From an uncultured Angelakisella sp. (GTDB lineage: Bacteria > Bacillota > Clostridia > Oscillospirales > Ruminococcaceae): DNA of 5,863 bases. The position numbers and the translations under genes were made by a program. The notes under the pieces were generated by a model. It saw only the letters and a list, made by a program, of their open reading frames with translations, had not been told where the DNA came from and ran no database searches. The stretch's first letter is position 1. Every line of letters begins with the position of its first letter. The stretch covers positions 1 to 5,863 of the forward strand of contig CALGIL010000130.1 of the NCBI GenBank assembly GCA_937914895.1. The letters run 5' to 3'. This document shows positions 1 to 5,252 of the stretch, one piece after another.

Positions 1-146
1 TCCCGAAGGGACAAATGCCGCTGAGCGTTCTGTTTATCCATGCTCCATCTGCGGTATTTTTTTGAGGCGTGACGATAGATAGAATCTCCCCGCAGGGCAG
101 GGGAATATAGAAGGGGGAATCCCCCTAAAATAAAACCTTTGTCCAT
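1..146. other. Non-coding left edge, no convincing gene
   Basis: All three plus-strand frames close early (stops at 22-24, 63-65 and 80-82), so at most a short tail of an upstream gene could be here. On the minus strand an ATG at 41-39 opens a frame (MDKQNAQRHLSLR) that runs off the window. It could be the start of a divergent gene, but its GGAG lies only one base before the ATG and too few codons are visible to judge. Two small GC hairpins lie at 87-104 and 112-126; the second has arms AGGGGG/CCCCCT around AAT. Neither is followed by a T-run on either strand, so they do not look like terminators. Confidence 0.4.
15..63 (+). terminator. Possible Rho-independent terminator of an upstream gene
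   Basis: ATGCCGC (15-21) can pair with GCGGTAT (51-57) through seven base pairs including one G-U. Inside this, GAGC (23-26) can pair with GCTC (42-45). Seven T residues follow at 57-63. The long, interrupted loop makes it weaker than a textbook terminator. It is incompatible with the alternative reading that a divergent gene starts at 41 on the minus strand. Confidence 0.28.
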
Positions 147-175
147 TTGCATCTCCCGCCCCGGGATGCTATACT
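147..175 (+). promoter_or_regulatory. Sigma-A-type promoter with extended -10
   Basis: A TATACT -10 box lies at 170-175 and is preceded by TG plus one base (TGC at 167-169), the extended -10 motif. A weak -35, TTGCAT, lies at 147-152 with exactly 17 bp between. The expected transcription start is near 182, about 20 bases before the ATG at 204. This supports 204 as the start codon, because the in-frame ATG at 147 would lie inside the -35 box. Confidence 0.65.
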
Positions 176-203
176 AACTTGGCATAAAGAAAGAAGGGTT
201 TGC

Positions 204-818
204 ATGAAACGTTCTCTGCCCCAGCAGCTGTGCCGCCTGTTTTGGGTGTTTGTGGGCGCCGTGGTCACCGGCCTTGGCATTCGCCTGATTCTTTTGTCCG
301 GCGCCGGCGCCGACCCCCTGACCATGTTTGAGGAGGGCCTGGCCAAAACCCTGGGGCTGGATACCGGCCTGACCGTGTGGGGCGTCAACATGGTCTTTTT
401 TGTGGTGGCTCTGCTGGTCAACCGCGGTCTGCTGGGCTGGGGCACGCTGGTCACCGCCTTTTGCATCGGCCCCTCGGTCAGCTTTTTTGAGAGCCTCGCC
501 CTTTCCGCCCCCGCGTCCTTTCCCGCCGCCGTGGCGGTTAACGTGCTGGGGGTGCTGGTGGTGGGCCTGGGCATTGCCGTCTATATGTCCGCCGACTACG
601 GCATGGGCGCACTGGAGGCCATCATGGTGCGCATCGCCGAAAAAATCCACAAGCCCTATGGCGTCACCCGGGTGGGGATGGACTGCAGCTGGCTGGTGCT
701 GGGGGTTTTGTTTGGCGGCACCTTGGGGGTGGGCACTGTCATCGGCGCCTTTGGCGTGGGCCTTTCCATGGATTTCTTTTACCGGGGCATTAAAAAGTAC
801 ATCCTTCGGCAGGCCTGA
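204..818 (+). CDS. YczE/YitT-type integral membrane protein
   Basis: This encodes a 204-residue polytopic inner-membrane protein. The start at 204 is preceded by AGAAGGG (192-198) five bases upstream; an in-frame ATG at 147 overlaps the promoter and lacks a ribosome site. Hydrophobic segments lie near residues 13-31, 58-73, 79-98, 108-128, 163-175 and 176-192, so about six membrane spans. The protein is an internal duplication: residues 23-95 and 121-192 align along their length, both starting GLGI, both carrying a GTxxxAF..G motif and both ending in FF (VSFF/SMDFF). This architecture and length fit the YczE/YitT-like membrane family, whose members are mostly of unknown function; YczE of Bacillus subtilis has been linked to surfactin production. 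No catalytic motif is visible and no substrate can be named. It is monocistronic and converges on the M56 gene. The family call is by eye, and a generic small transporter is the main alternative. Confidence 0.8.
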   Translation: MKRSLPQQLCRLFWVFVGAVVTGLGIRLILLSGAGADPLTMFEEGLAKTLGLDTGLTVWGVNMVFFVVALLVNRGLLGWGTLVTAFCIGPSVSFFESLALSAPASFPAAVAVNVLGVLVVGLGIAVYMSADYGMGALEAIMVRIAEKIHKPYGVTRVGMDCSWLVLGVLFGGTLGVGTVIGAFGVGLSMDFFYRGIKKYILRQA

Positions 819-844
819 ACGGATGCTTGTGGGGATCCTTTTTG

Positions 845-872
845 CGGGGACCTTTTAGGAAAAAGGCCCCCG
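845..872 (+). terminator. Hairpin element 3' of the membrane protein gene (repeat copy 1)
   Basis: The arms CGGGGACCTTTT (845-856) and AAAAGGCCCCCG (861-872) pair over 12 positions with one A/C mismatch around an AGGA loop. It starts 26 bases after the stop codon and is followed by a C-rich and A-rich stretch (CCCCCAAAACC), not a T-run. It could end or protect the mRNA, but it is not a canonical intrinsic terminator. The same layout recurs inverted at 993-1019 after the converging gene, so it may belong to a repeated intergenic element. Confidence 0.5.
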
Positions 873-931
873 TACCCCCAAAACCTATCTTTAGTCTGCT
901 ATAAAATTTGCCCGCCCCGTCAGGGGCCACA

Positions 932-976
932 AAGCCCATGGTCCGGAAAACACGCTGTTTTCCGGACCATGGGCTT
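932..976. repeat. Perfect 21-bp-arm palindrome in convergent gap
   Basis: Positions 932-952 are the exact reverse complement of 956-976, separated only by CGC (953-955). The arms begin AAGCCCATGG and end GGAAAACA. RNA from either strand would fold into a very stable hairpin. On the plus strand the stem is followed by AAAAGTTTTTGG (977-988); on the minus strand it is followed by TGTGGCCCC. A bidirectional terminator or mRNA-end stabiliser between convergent genes is the simplest role. A repetitive (REP-like) element is the alternative. A smaller hairpin, GCCCC/GGGGC, lies just left at 914-927. Confidence 0.85.
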
Positions 977-992
977 AAAAGTTTTTGGAGGG

Positions 993-1019
993 CCGGAACT
1001 TTTTTCAAAAAGGTTCCGG
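993..1019 (-). terminator. Hairpin element 3' of the M56 gene (repeat copy 2)
   Basis: CCGGAAC (993-999) is the reverse complement of GTTCCGG (1013-1019). The stem can extend through T1000/G1012 (wobble) and TTTTT/AAAAA to meet at C1006. It lies only six bases beyond the M56 stop codon. Read on the minus strand, the hairpin and its downstream CCCTCCAAAAACTTTT match, with substitutions, copy 1 and its flank at 839-893 on the plus strand. Each convergent gene is therefore followed by the same element in the same sense orientation. Termination or 3'-end protection is inferred. Confidence 0.55.
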
Positions 1020-1025
1020 AAAAGC

Positions 1026-3299
1026 TCAGGCGGCGGAGCGGTAAAAGCTTTCGTCCAGCAGCCAGCGGCCCCCTTCCAGCACCATGTTAAGCCGGACGGT
1101 TTCCGGCTGGTACCGGGTGCGGACCAGCTGGACCTTGATGAGGGCTTCGGTCTGTTCCAGAACCTTCAGGGTGCTAAGGTCCCAGTCGCCCCCCAGGCGG
1201 TCGGCGGGGGTGACACCCCCATTCACGTACAGCCTGCCGCCAATCTCCCGGTATAGCTCATACCGGTCGTTAAAAAGCTGGGCCCAAAGGTCCCCGTCGG
1301 CGTCGGCGGTAAAGGGGTCGCCCAAATAGGCGCGGACGTCCTCCAAGGTGTGGAGGTTTCGGGCGATGCTGCGGTAAAACCGGGCCTCCTCCGTCATAGC
1401 GGGGTCGCCGGGGGAGAGGGCCGGATCATTGTCAAGCATCCGAAAGCCGTCCACGGCGGGGGCGTCGGTCAGGGGCAGACCCTCGGCCAGGTACACCGCC
1501 CGGGCTACCTTTACCTGGTCCATCAGGATGGAAAGATAGCCCGCGATGTCCTCGTCGGTGGGGGTGCCGGGCCGGGCCAGGCCCATCGCGCCGCCCCCGG
1601 TGCCGGTGGAGACGAGTTCATAGCCGCCGCCGGCCTTCTGGCGAAAGCGGAATTCCAGGTAGCAGTTCTCCCAGACCGAGTTTCCGTTGGCGTCCAGGTA
1701 GTTGCGGCCGTTGGCATTGGGGGCGGGGGTGGCCTCGGTGTAGCCGTAGCTGGCCGACACGGCAAATTCCTCCTCGGCGCCGGCCATAAAGGTGATGCTT
1801 TTGACGGTGTAATCCAGAATGGAGGGCGGTACGCCGTGGCCCCCCGTTACCAGGGCCTGAAAGTAGCCGTCTACCAGCTCCATGGCGGTGTACAAAAGAT
1901 TGGTGGGGGCGTCCCCCTCCCAGACAGTGCCCACGGGCAGCCTCTCCAGAAAGCTGACCGCATACCAGTCCCAGACCTGGGGACCGTCGTCGTAGCTAAA
2001 GTTGGTCACCCAAATGTGGATGTCCCAGCCGCCGTCGGCAGAGGGCAGCACCACCCCAAAGCCTCCCATCTCACTGGGATAGACGGTAAACGCTTGGTAG
2101 GAGACATTCTCCGGCAGGACCAGTCCTTCGGGCTTGGGGGAGTACTTCTGCTCGCTGTTGGGGATAATCGTCAGATCTACGGTGCCGTTCCGGTAGGCGT
2201 CCAGGGCCGCCCGCACCTGCTCCACAATCTTTTCCTGTTCCTCGGGGGTGGGCGGCTCCACTGTGGATTCGTCCAGGACCTCGCCGGGGGAATCCGGTTC
2301 TTCGGCAGGCGGGACGGTCAGATTGCAGGCCACCAGAGCCCCCGCCAGCACCAGGGCGGCCAGAGCGGCCAAAAAGGGCAGCACCCCCCGGCGGCCTTTG
2401 CCGCTGCGCAGGATGTTTTGAAAGCGGGCCTTTATCATCTTCTTGCCCCCGTAAAAGTGGGTGGACAGGGTGGTGGGCCGCCCGCCCTGGCGGTGGAGAG
2501 ACGCCAAAATGGCCTCGCTGTACCGGCGGCGCTCCTCCCAGGTGGCGTCCCGGGTCACCTCGTCGTCGCAGGAAAATTCCAGGTCCCGCCCGGCCTCCCG
2601 GGACATGAGGTGCACCAGGGGGTTAAACCAGTGGACGGCAGAAGCCGCCAGCATCAGCAGCTTATACCACAGGTCCAGGCGGCGGCAGTGGGTCAGCTCG
2701 TGGCGGAGGATAAAGCCCAGGTCGGCGTCGGGGTAGTCCTCCCGGGGCAGCAGCATCAGGGGCCGCAAAAGGCCCACCATCATGGGGCTGTGCACCGTGG
2801 GGCAGATCCGCACCTCCACCCGGCCCCGGAGGTTCATCTCCGCGGACAAATCCCCCAAAAGCCGTGGGATTCGCGGGTCGCGGCAGGGCAGGCCCTGGGC
2901 CATGGCCCGGCGGCGGAACACCAGCGCCCCCGCCAGATGCCAGGTAAAAAAGAGCGCCGCAACTCCCAGCCAGACCCAGAAGAGCACCTCCATCAGGCTG
3001 ACGGAAGCGGGGGCGGCGGGCTGGAAGCTGGGGGGAACCGCCGCGGTGCCCGGCGGGGCGGAAATGACCGGGGGCGCCATGGCCGCGGGGGCGGGAAGAT
3101 AGACTTCCGGCACCGCGATCTGCACAGGGGCCCGGGGCAGGTGGAAGGGCACCGGCACCAGCAGCCGCACGGCGATGAGGAGCCAGGCCCAGTACCGCCA
3201 TTTGACCGCAAAGGTGCGGTCCAGCCGGTGGGAAAAGACCAGGAGCAGCAGAATGACCACGCCGGTGGTGGCCGAGACGGTGAGCAGGTCCAGCAGCAT
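1026..3299 (-). CDS. M56 (BlaR1/MecR1-type) membrane metalloprotease with atypical sensor ectodomain
   Basis: This is a 757-residue membrane zinc protease of the type that transmits an outside signal to a BlaI-family repressor. Membrane segments lie near residues 5-23, 36-52, 103-128 and 306-324. A Pro/Ala-rich loop (53-101) joins segments 2 and 3. The protease domain between segments 3 and 4 holds HELTH at 200-204 (zinc ligands and catalytic Glu), HWFNPLV at 223-229 and E241 before CDDE as the likely third ligand. After segment 4 comes an acidic/Pro linker and about 430 outside residues. No SxxK/SxN/KTG penicillin-binding set is arranged there, unlike true BlaR1 (about 600 residues in all). 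Residues 641-757 (TLEDVRAYL, then GGRLYVNGG, ending EGGRWLLDESF) resemble IseA, a DL-endopeptidase inhibitor; this is by-eye recognition and uncertain. Segment 4 ends in the lipobox LVAC (322-325). Its ATG follows the repressor's stop codon directly, with AAGGGGGG seven bases upstream, so translation is probably coupled. Confidence 0.88.
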   Translation of the reverse strand: MLLDLLTVSATTGVVILLLLVFSHRLDRTFAVKWRYWAWLLIAVRLLVPVPFHLPRAPVQIAVPEVYLPAPAAMAPPVISAPPGTAAVPPSFQPAAPASVSLMEVLFWVWLGVAALFFTWHLAGALVFRRRAMAQGLPCRDPRIPRLLGDLSAEMNLRGRVEVRICPTVHSPMMVGLLRPLMLLPREDYPDADLGFILRHELTHCRRLDLWYKLLMLAASAVHWFNPLVHLMSREAGRDLEFSCDDEVTRDATWEERRRYSEAILASLHRQGGRPTTLSTHFYGGKKMIKARFQNILRSGKGRRGVLPFLAALAALVLAGALVACNLTVPPAEEPDSPGEVLDESTVEPPTPEEQEKIVEQVRAALDAYRNGTVDLTIIPNSEQKYSPKPEGLVLPENVSYQAFTVYPSEMGGFGVVLPSADGGWDIHIWVTNFSYDDGPQVWDWYAVSFLERLPVGTVWEGDAPTNLLYTAMELVDGYFQALVTGGHGVPPSILDYTVKSITFMAGAEEEFAVSASYGYTEATPAPNANGRNYLDANGNSVWENCYLEFRFRQKAGGGYELVSTGTGGGAMGLARPGTPTDEDIAGYLSILMDQVKVARAVYLAEGLPLTDAPAVDGFRMLDNDPALSPGDPAMTEEARFYRSIARNLHTLEDVRAYLGDPFTADADGDLWAQLFNDRYELYREIGGRLYVNGGVTPADRLGGDWDLSTLKVLEQTEALIKVQLVRTRYQPETVRLNMVLEGGRWLLDESFYRSAA

Positions 3300-3692
3300 T
3301 TACAGGCCCCCCTTTTCTTCCAGCTCGTCCAGATACGCCCGCAGCTCCCGCAGGTCCTCCTGGCTGACGGCATGGCCGTCCACTAAAGAGGCCACCAGGC
3401 TCTGGAAGGAGTTGCCGTACAGCGTCTCCAGCAGACTGCGGCCCTGGGCCGCCTGGTAGTCCCCCTGGCTGACGGCGGCGCGGTACAGGTTGTGCCGCCC
3501 CTGCTTTTGGCAGGTGAGAAAGCCCTTGTCCGTCAGCCGCCCCAAAACCGTCATCAGGGTGGGCAGGGCCCAGGGGCGCCGCTCCCCCAGGGCCTCCCGA
3601 ATGGCCGAGGCGCTTACCGGGCCGCCGGCCTGCCACACCGCCAGCATCAGCTCCAGTTCGCCGTCGGGCAGGCGCCGTATGGCGTCGCTCAT
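3300..3692 (-). CDS. BlaI/MecI/CopY-family transcriptional repressor
   Basis: This encodes a 130-residue winged-helix repressor, close to the usual 120-130 residues of BlaI/MecI. Residues 8-75 form the DNA-binding domain: LPDGELELMLAVW (first helix), VSASAIREAL, then the recognition region LPTLMTVLGRLTDKGFL, and a wing ending GRHNLYRAAV. Residues 78-127 are the helical dimerisation region. ATG 3692 is chosen because GGAGG lies eight bases upstream. A further in-frame ATG at 3707 would add MEEPI, but it encodes that GGAGG itself and its own upstream GGAGG is 20 bases away. The gene heads an operon with the M56 protease and is probably autoregulated through the two operator boxes at its promoter. 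The Asn-Phe cleavage position of staphylococcal MecI/BlaI aligns by eye with S102-L103. CopY-like metal control is unlikely: there is no C-terminal CxC motif. Confidence 0.92.
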   Translation of the reverse strand: MSDAIRRLPDGELELMLAVWQAGGPVSASAIREALGERRPWALPTLMTVLGRLTDKGFLTCQKQGRHNLYRAAVSQGDYQAAQGRSLLETLYGNSFQSLVASLVDGHAVSQEDLRELRAYLDELEEKGGL

Positions 3693-3706
3693 AATGGGTT
3701 CCTCCA

Positions 3707-3723
3707 TTTACACAAGTGTATAA
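3707..3723 (-). promoter_or_regulatory. Repressor operator box 1
   Basis: Read on the minus strand this is TTATACACTTGTGTAAA, containing the dyad TACAC-TT-GTGTA. It matches box 2 at 14 of 17 positions (TTATACnnnTGTGTAAA). TACA/TGTA dyads are the known BlaI/MecI operator core. It lies in the early transcribed leader of the repressor operon, just before the ribosome site, where bound repressor would block transcription. Confidence 0.75.
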
Positions 3724-3733
3724 TACCACCTCC

Positions 3734-3761
3734 ATTATACGGATGTGTAAAAAAAGGTCAA
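3734..3761 (-). promoter_or_regulatory. Promoter of the repressor-protease operon
   Basis: On the minus strand TTGACC (3761-3756) and TATAAT (3739-3734) are separated by 16 bp, near-consensus for sigma-A. Transcription should start near 3727, giving a leader of about 35 bases. Operator box 2 covers the -10 and box 1 covers about +4 to +20, which fits autorepression. An imperfect dyad, AAAAAGGTC/GACTTTTTT (3751-3770), surrounds the -35. Confidence 0.8.
3735..3751 (+). promoter_or_regulatory. Repressor operator box 2
   Basis: Read on the plus strand this is TTATACGGATGTGTAAA. It differs from box 1 only at positions 7-9. It overlaps the -10 box and half of the spacer of the repressor promoter. 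The two boxes are inverted relative to each other, with 11 bp between them and 28 bp from centre to centre. One half (GTGTAA) keeps the consensus and the other is degenerate, so box 2 may bind less tightly than box 1. Confidence 0.7.
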
Positions 3762-3810
3762 GACTTTTTTGGGCGCGCCGCCAATTTTGTCCCCGCCCGT
3801 CCCCGCCGGG

Positions 3811-3839
3811 GCTAGGACAGCCATCCTCCCACATATAAT
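3811..3839 (+). promoter_or_regulatory. Promoter of the D,D-carboxypeptidase gene
   Basis: A perfect TATAAT lies at 3834-3839, placing the start of transcription near 3846 and leaving a leader of about 34 bases before ATG 3880. No good -35 is visible at 3811-3816 (GCTAGG), which suggests help from an activator or another sigma factor. An imperfect dyad overlaps this place: TGTCC-CC-GCCC (3788-3798) pairs with GGGC-TA-GGACA (3809-3819). No copy of the repressor box is present here. Confidence 0.5.
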
Positions 3840-3879
3840 GAAGCAAAAAGGGGTCCAGCCCCCAGAAGGGAAGATGGGT

Positions 3880-5088
3880 ATGAAACGTTTTTTGGCCCTG
3901 GCGGCAGCCCTGCTGCTGATTCTGGGACCGGTTCCCACAGCCTTCGCCTTTGAAGAAGAGGAGGCGGTTATCCCCACCCAGGCCCAGGTGGACCAGGAGG
4001 TCAAGTTTGCGGCGTCGCTGACCCCGGGGGAAAACCTGCCGGTGCGGTCCGCCATCCTGATGGAACAGCAGAGCGGCAAAATTCTGTACGCACAAAATGA
4101 GCACGAGGCCCTCCCCCCCGCCTCGGTGACCAAAATTATGTCCCTGCTGCTGATTATGGAGGCCATCGACAGCGGCAAAATCGACCTGACCGACACGGTG
4201 ACCTGCAGCGAGACGGCGGCAAACTACGGCGGCAGCCAGATCTGGCTGAAGCCCGGGGAGGAAATGACGGTGGAGGACCTGCTGAAGGCCGCCGCTATCT
4301 CCAGCGCCAACGACGCCACCGTGTGCCTGGCGGAGTATGTGGCCGGCAGCGAGGCGGCCTTTGTCAATCTGATGAATCAGCGCGCCCAGGACCTGGGGAT
4401 GAACGACACGGTCTTTAAGTGTGCCGCGGGGCTGGATAACGAGGGGCATGTCTCCTCCGCCTACGACATCGCCCTGATGTCCCGCGCCCTGCTGGAGCAT
4501 CCGCTGATTACAAAGTACACCACCATCTGGATGGATTCCCTGCGGGACGGGGCCACCCAGCTGGTCAACACCAACCGGATGGTGCGGTTTTACGAGGGCG
4601 CCACCGGCCTTAAAACCGGCACCACCAACGGCGCCGGCAGCTGCCTGTCCGCCACCGCCACCCGGGATGGCCTGGGGCTGATTGCCGTGGTTATGGGCGC
4701 GCCCACCTCGGACGACCGGTTTGCCGCGTCCAGGTCCCTGCTGGACTGGGGCTTTGCCAACTTTATGCTGGTGGAGCTGAAGGCCCCCGAGGCCATTCTG
4801 CCCATGAAGGTCACCGGGGGGACGGCCCCCCAGGTGGAGCTGTGGTGCCAGCCCCCCGCCGGGGTGGTGGTCGATAAGGCCAAGGGCAGCGCGGTCACCC
4901 AGGAGGTGGTCATGGAGGAATCGGTGGCCGCCCCCGTGGAAAACGGCCAGCAGCTGGGCAAGGTGGTGGTGCTGGTGGACGGCGAGCAGGTGGCCGAATA
5001 CCCTTTGCTGGCATCCCAGGAGGTGCGGCAGATCTCCTTTTTCCGGGCGCTGGGGCTGCTGTACAAACGGCTTTTGGCGGTTTCCTGA
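3880..5088 (+). CDS. Secreted serine-type D-alanyl-D-alanine carboxypeptidase (S11, PBP5/DacF-like)
   Basis: This encodes a 402-residue low-molecular-weight penicillin-binding protein that trims the terminal D-Ala of peptidoglycan stem peptides outside the membrane. Residues 1-23 (MKRF, a Leu/Ala core, ending PTAFA) are a signal peptide. The catalytic set is complete: S82-V-T-K85 (SxxK with the nucleophile), S142-A-N144 (SxN) and K245-T-G (KTG). Residues about 298-380 fit the PBP5 C-terminal beta domain, and the tail (about 385-402, FFRALGLLYKRLLAV) is an amphipathic membrane anchor. ATG 3880 is chosen because AGAAGGG sits nine bases upstream. ATG 3874 would be only three bases from that site, ATG 3838 overlaps the -10 box, and the frame's upstream extension is untranslated leader. 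It is divergent from the repressor-protease operon. Assignment to dacF rather than dacA/dacB is not possible here: the spoIIA operon that follows dacF in Bacillus is absent. Confidence 0.93.
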   Translation: MKRFLALAAALLLILGPVPTAFAFEEEEAVIPTQAQVDQEVKFAASLTPGENLPVRSAILMEQQSGKILYAQNEHEALPPASVTKIMSLLLIMEAIDSGKIDLTDTVTCSETAANYGGSQIWLKPGEEMTVEDLLKAAAISSANDATVCLAEYVAGSEAAFVNLMNQRAQDLGMNDTVFKCAAGLDNEGHVSSAYDIALMSRALLEHPLITKYTTIWMDSLRDGATQLVNTNRMVRFYEGATGLKTGTTNGAGSCLSATATRDGLGLIAVVMGAPTSDDRFAASRSLLDWGFANFMLVELKAPEAILPMKVTGGTAPQVELWCQPPAGVVVDKAKGSAVTQEVVMEESVAAPVENGQQLGKVVVLVDGEQVAEYPLLASQEVRQISFFRALGLLYKRLLAVS

Positions 5089-5092
5089 CTCC

Positions 5093-5124
5093 CCCGGGCG
5101 CCCCGGGCCCCCGCCCGGGCTTTT
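5093..5124 (+). terminator. GC-rich hairpin terminator after the carboxypeptidase gene
   Basis: CCCGGGCG (5093-5100) is the reverse complement of CGCCCGGG (5112-5119), with an 11-base loop, followed by C and then TTTT (5121-5124). It begins four bases after the stop codon. The T-run is short, but the stem is all G-C. Alternative pairings within the run of CCCGGG blocks are possible. Confidence 0.6.
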
Positions 5125-5130
5125 GGGGCG

Positions 5131-5189
5131 TAAACTTTTTATAAACTTGTCCGCCCGGCCTTGAAATACCGGGCCGGATAGGGTACAAT
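5131..5189 (+). promoter_or_regulatory. pgi promoter with AT-rich upstream repeats
   Basis: TTGAAA (5161-5166) and TACAAT (5184-5189) are separated by 17 bp, each one base from the sigma-A consensus. Transcription should start near 5196, leaving a leader of about 57 bases. Upstream, TAAACTT occurs twice, at 5131-5137 and 5142-5148, 11 bp apart, in an AT-rich island resembling an UP element. CCGGCC (5155-5160) and GGCCGG (5172-5177) form a dyad around the -35 that could be an operator. The promoter reading is strong and the two additions are tentative. Confidence 0.8.
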
Positions 5190-5252
5190 AAAAGCCAGAA
5201 GAGGCTTGTCCAAGGGACGTTGGCAGGAAGACCAAAGGGGAGGGAAAGCACC

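Noticed and set aside
1..41. Start of a divergent minus-strand gene (MDKQNAQRHLSLR)
   Set aside because: Only 13 codons are visible, the ribosome site spacing is too short, and the same bases can form a terminator hairpin. It remains possible but is not supportable.
112..126. AGGGGG-AAT-CCCCCT hairpin as a terminator
   Set aside because: There is no T-run after it on either strand, and it lies just upstream of the membrane-protein promoter, so at most it is an operator-like dyad.
2148..2156. SEQK (residues 382-385) in the M56 ectodomain as a penicillin-binding SxxK motif
   Set aside because: No SxN or KTG follows at proper spacing and its surroundings do not resemble a transpeptidase helix, so it is taken as chance.
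1350..3386. A 678-codon open frame on the plus strand antisense to the M56 gene
   Set aside because: Its composition is Gly/Gln/His/Val-rich and low in complexity, it has no convincing ribosome site, and it is the mirror of a gene with clear HELTH and membrane segments.
3769..3879. N-terminal extension of the carboxypeptidase from TTG 3769 or ATG 3838
   Set aside because: TTG 3769 lies upstream of the promoter and ATG 3838 overlaps its TATAAT. Either start would bury the signal peptide, and the only well-spaced ribosome site serves ATG 3880.
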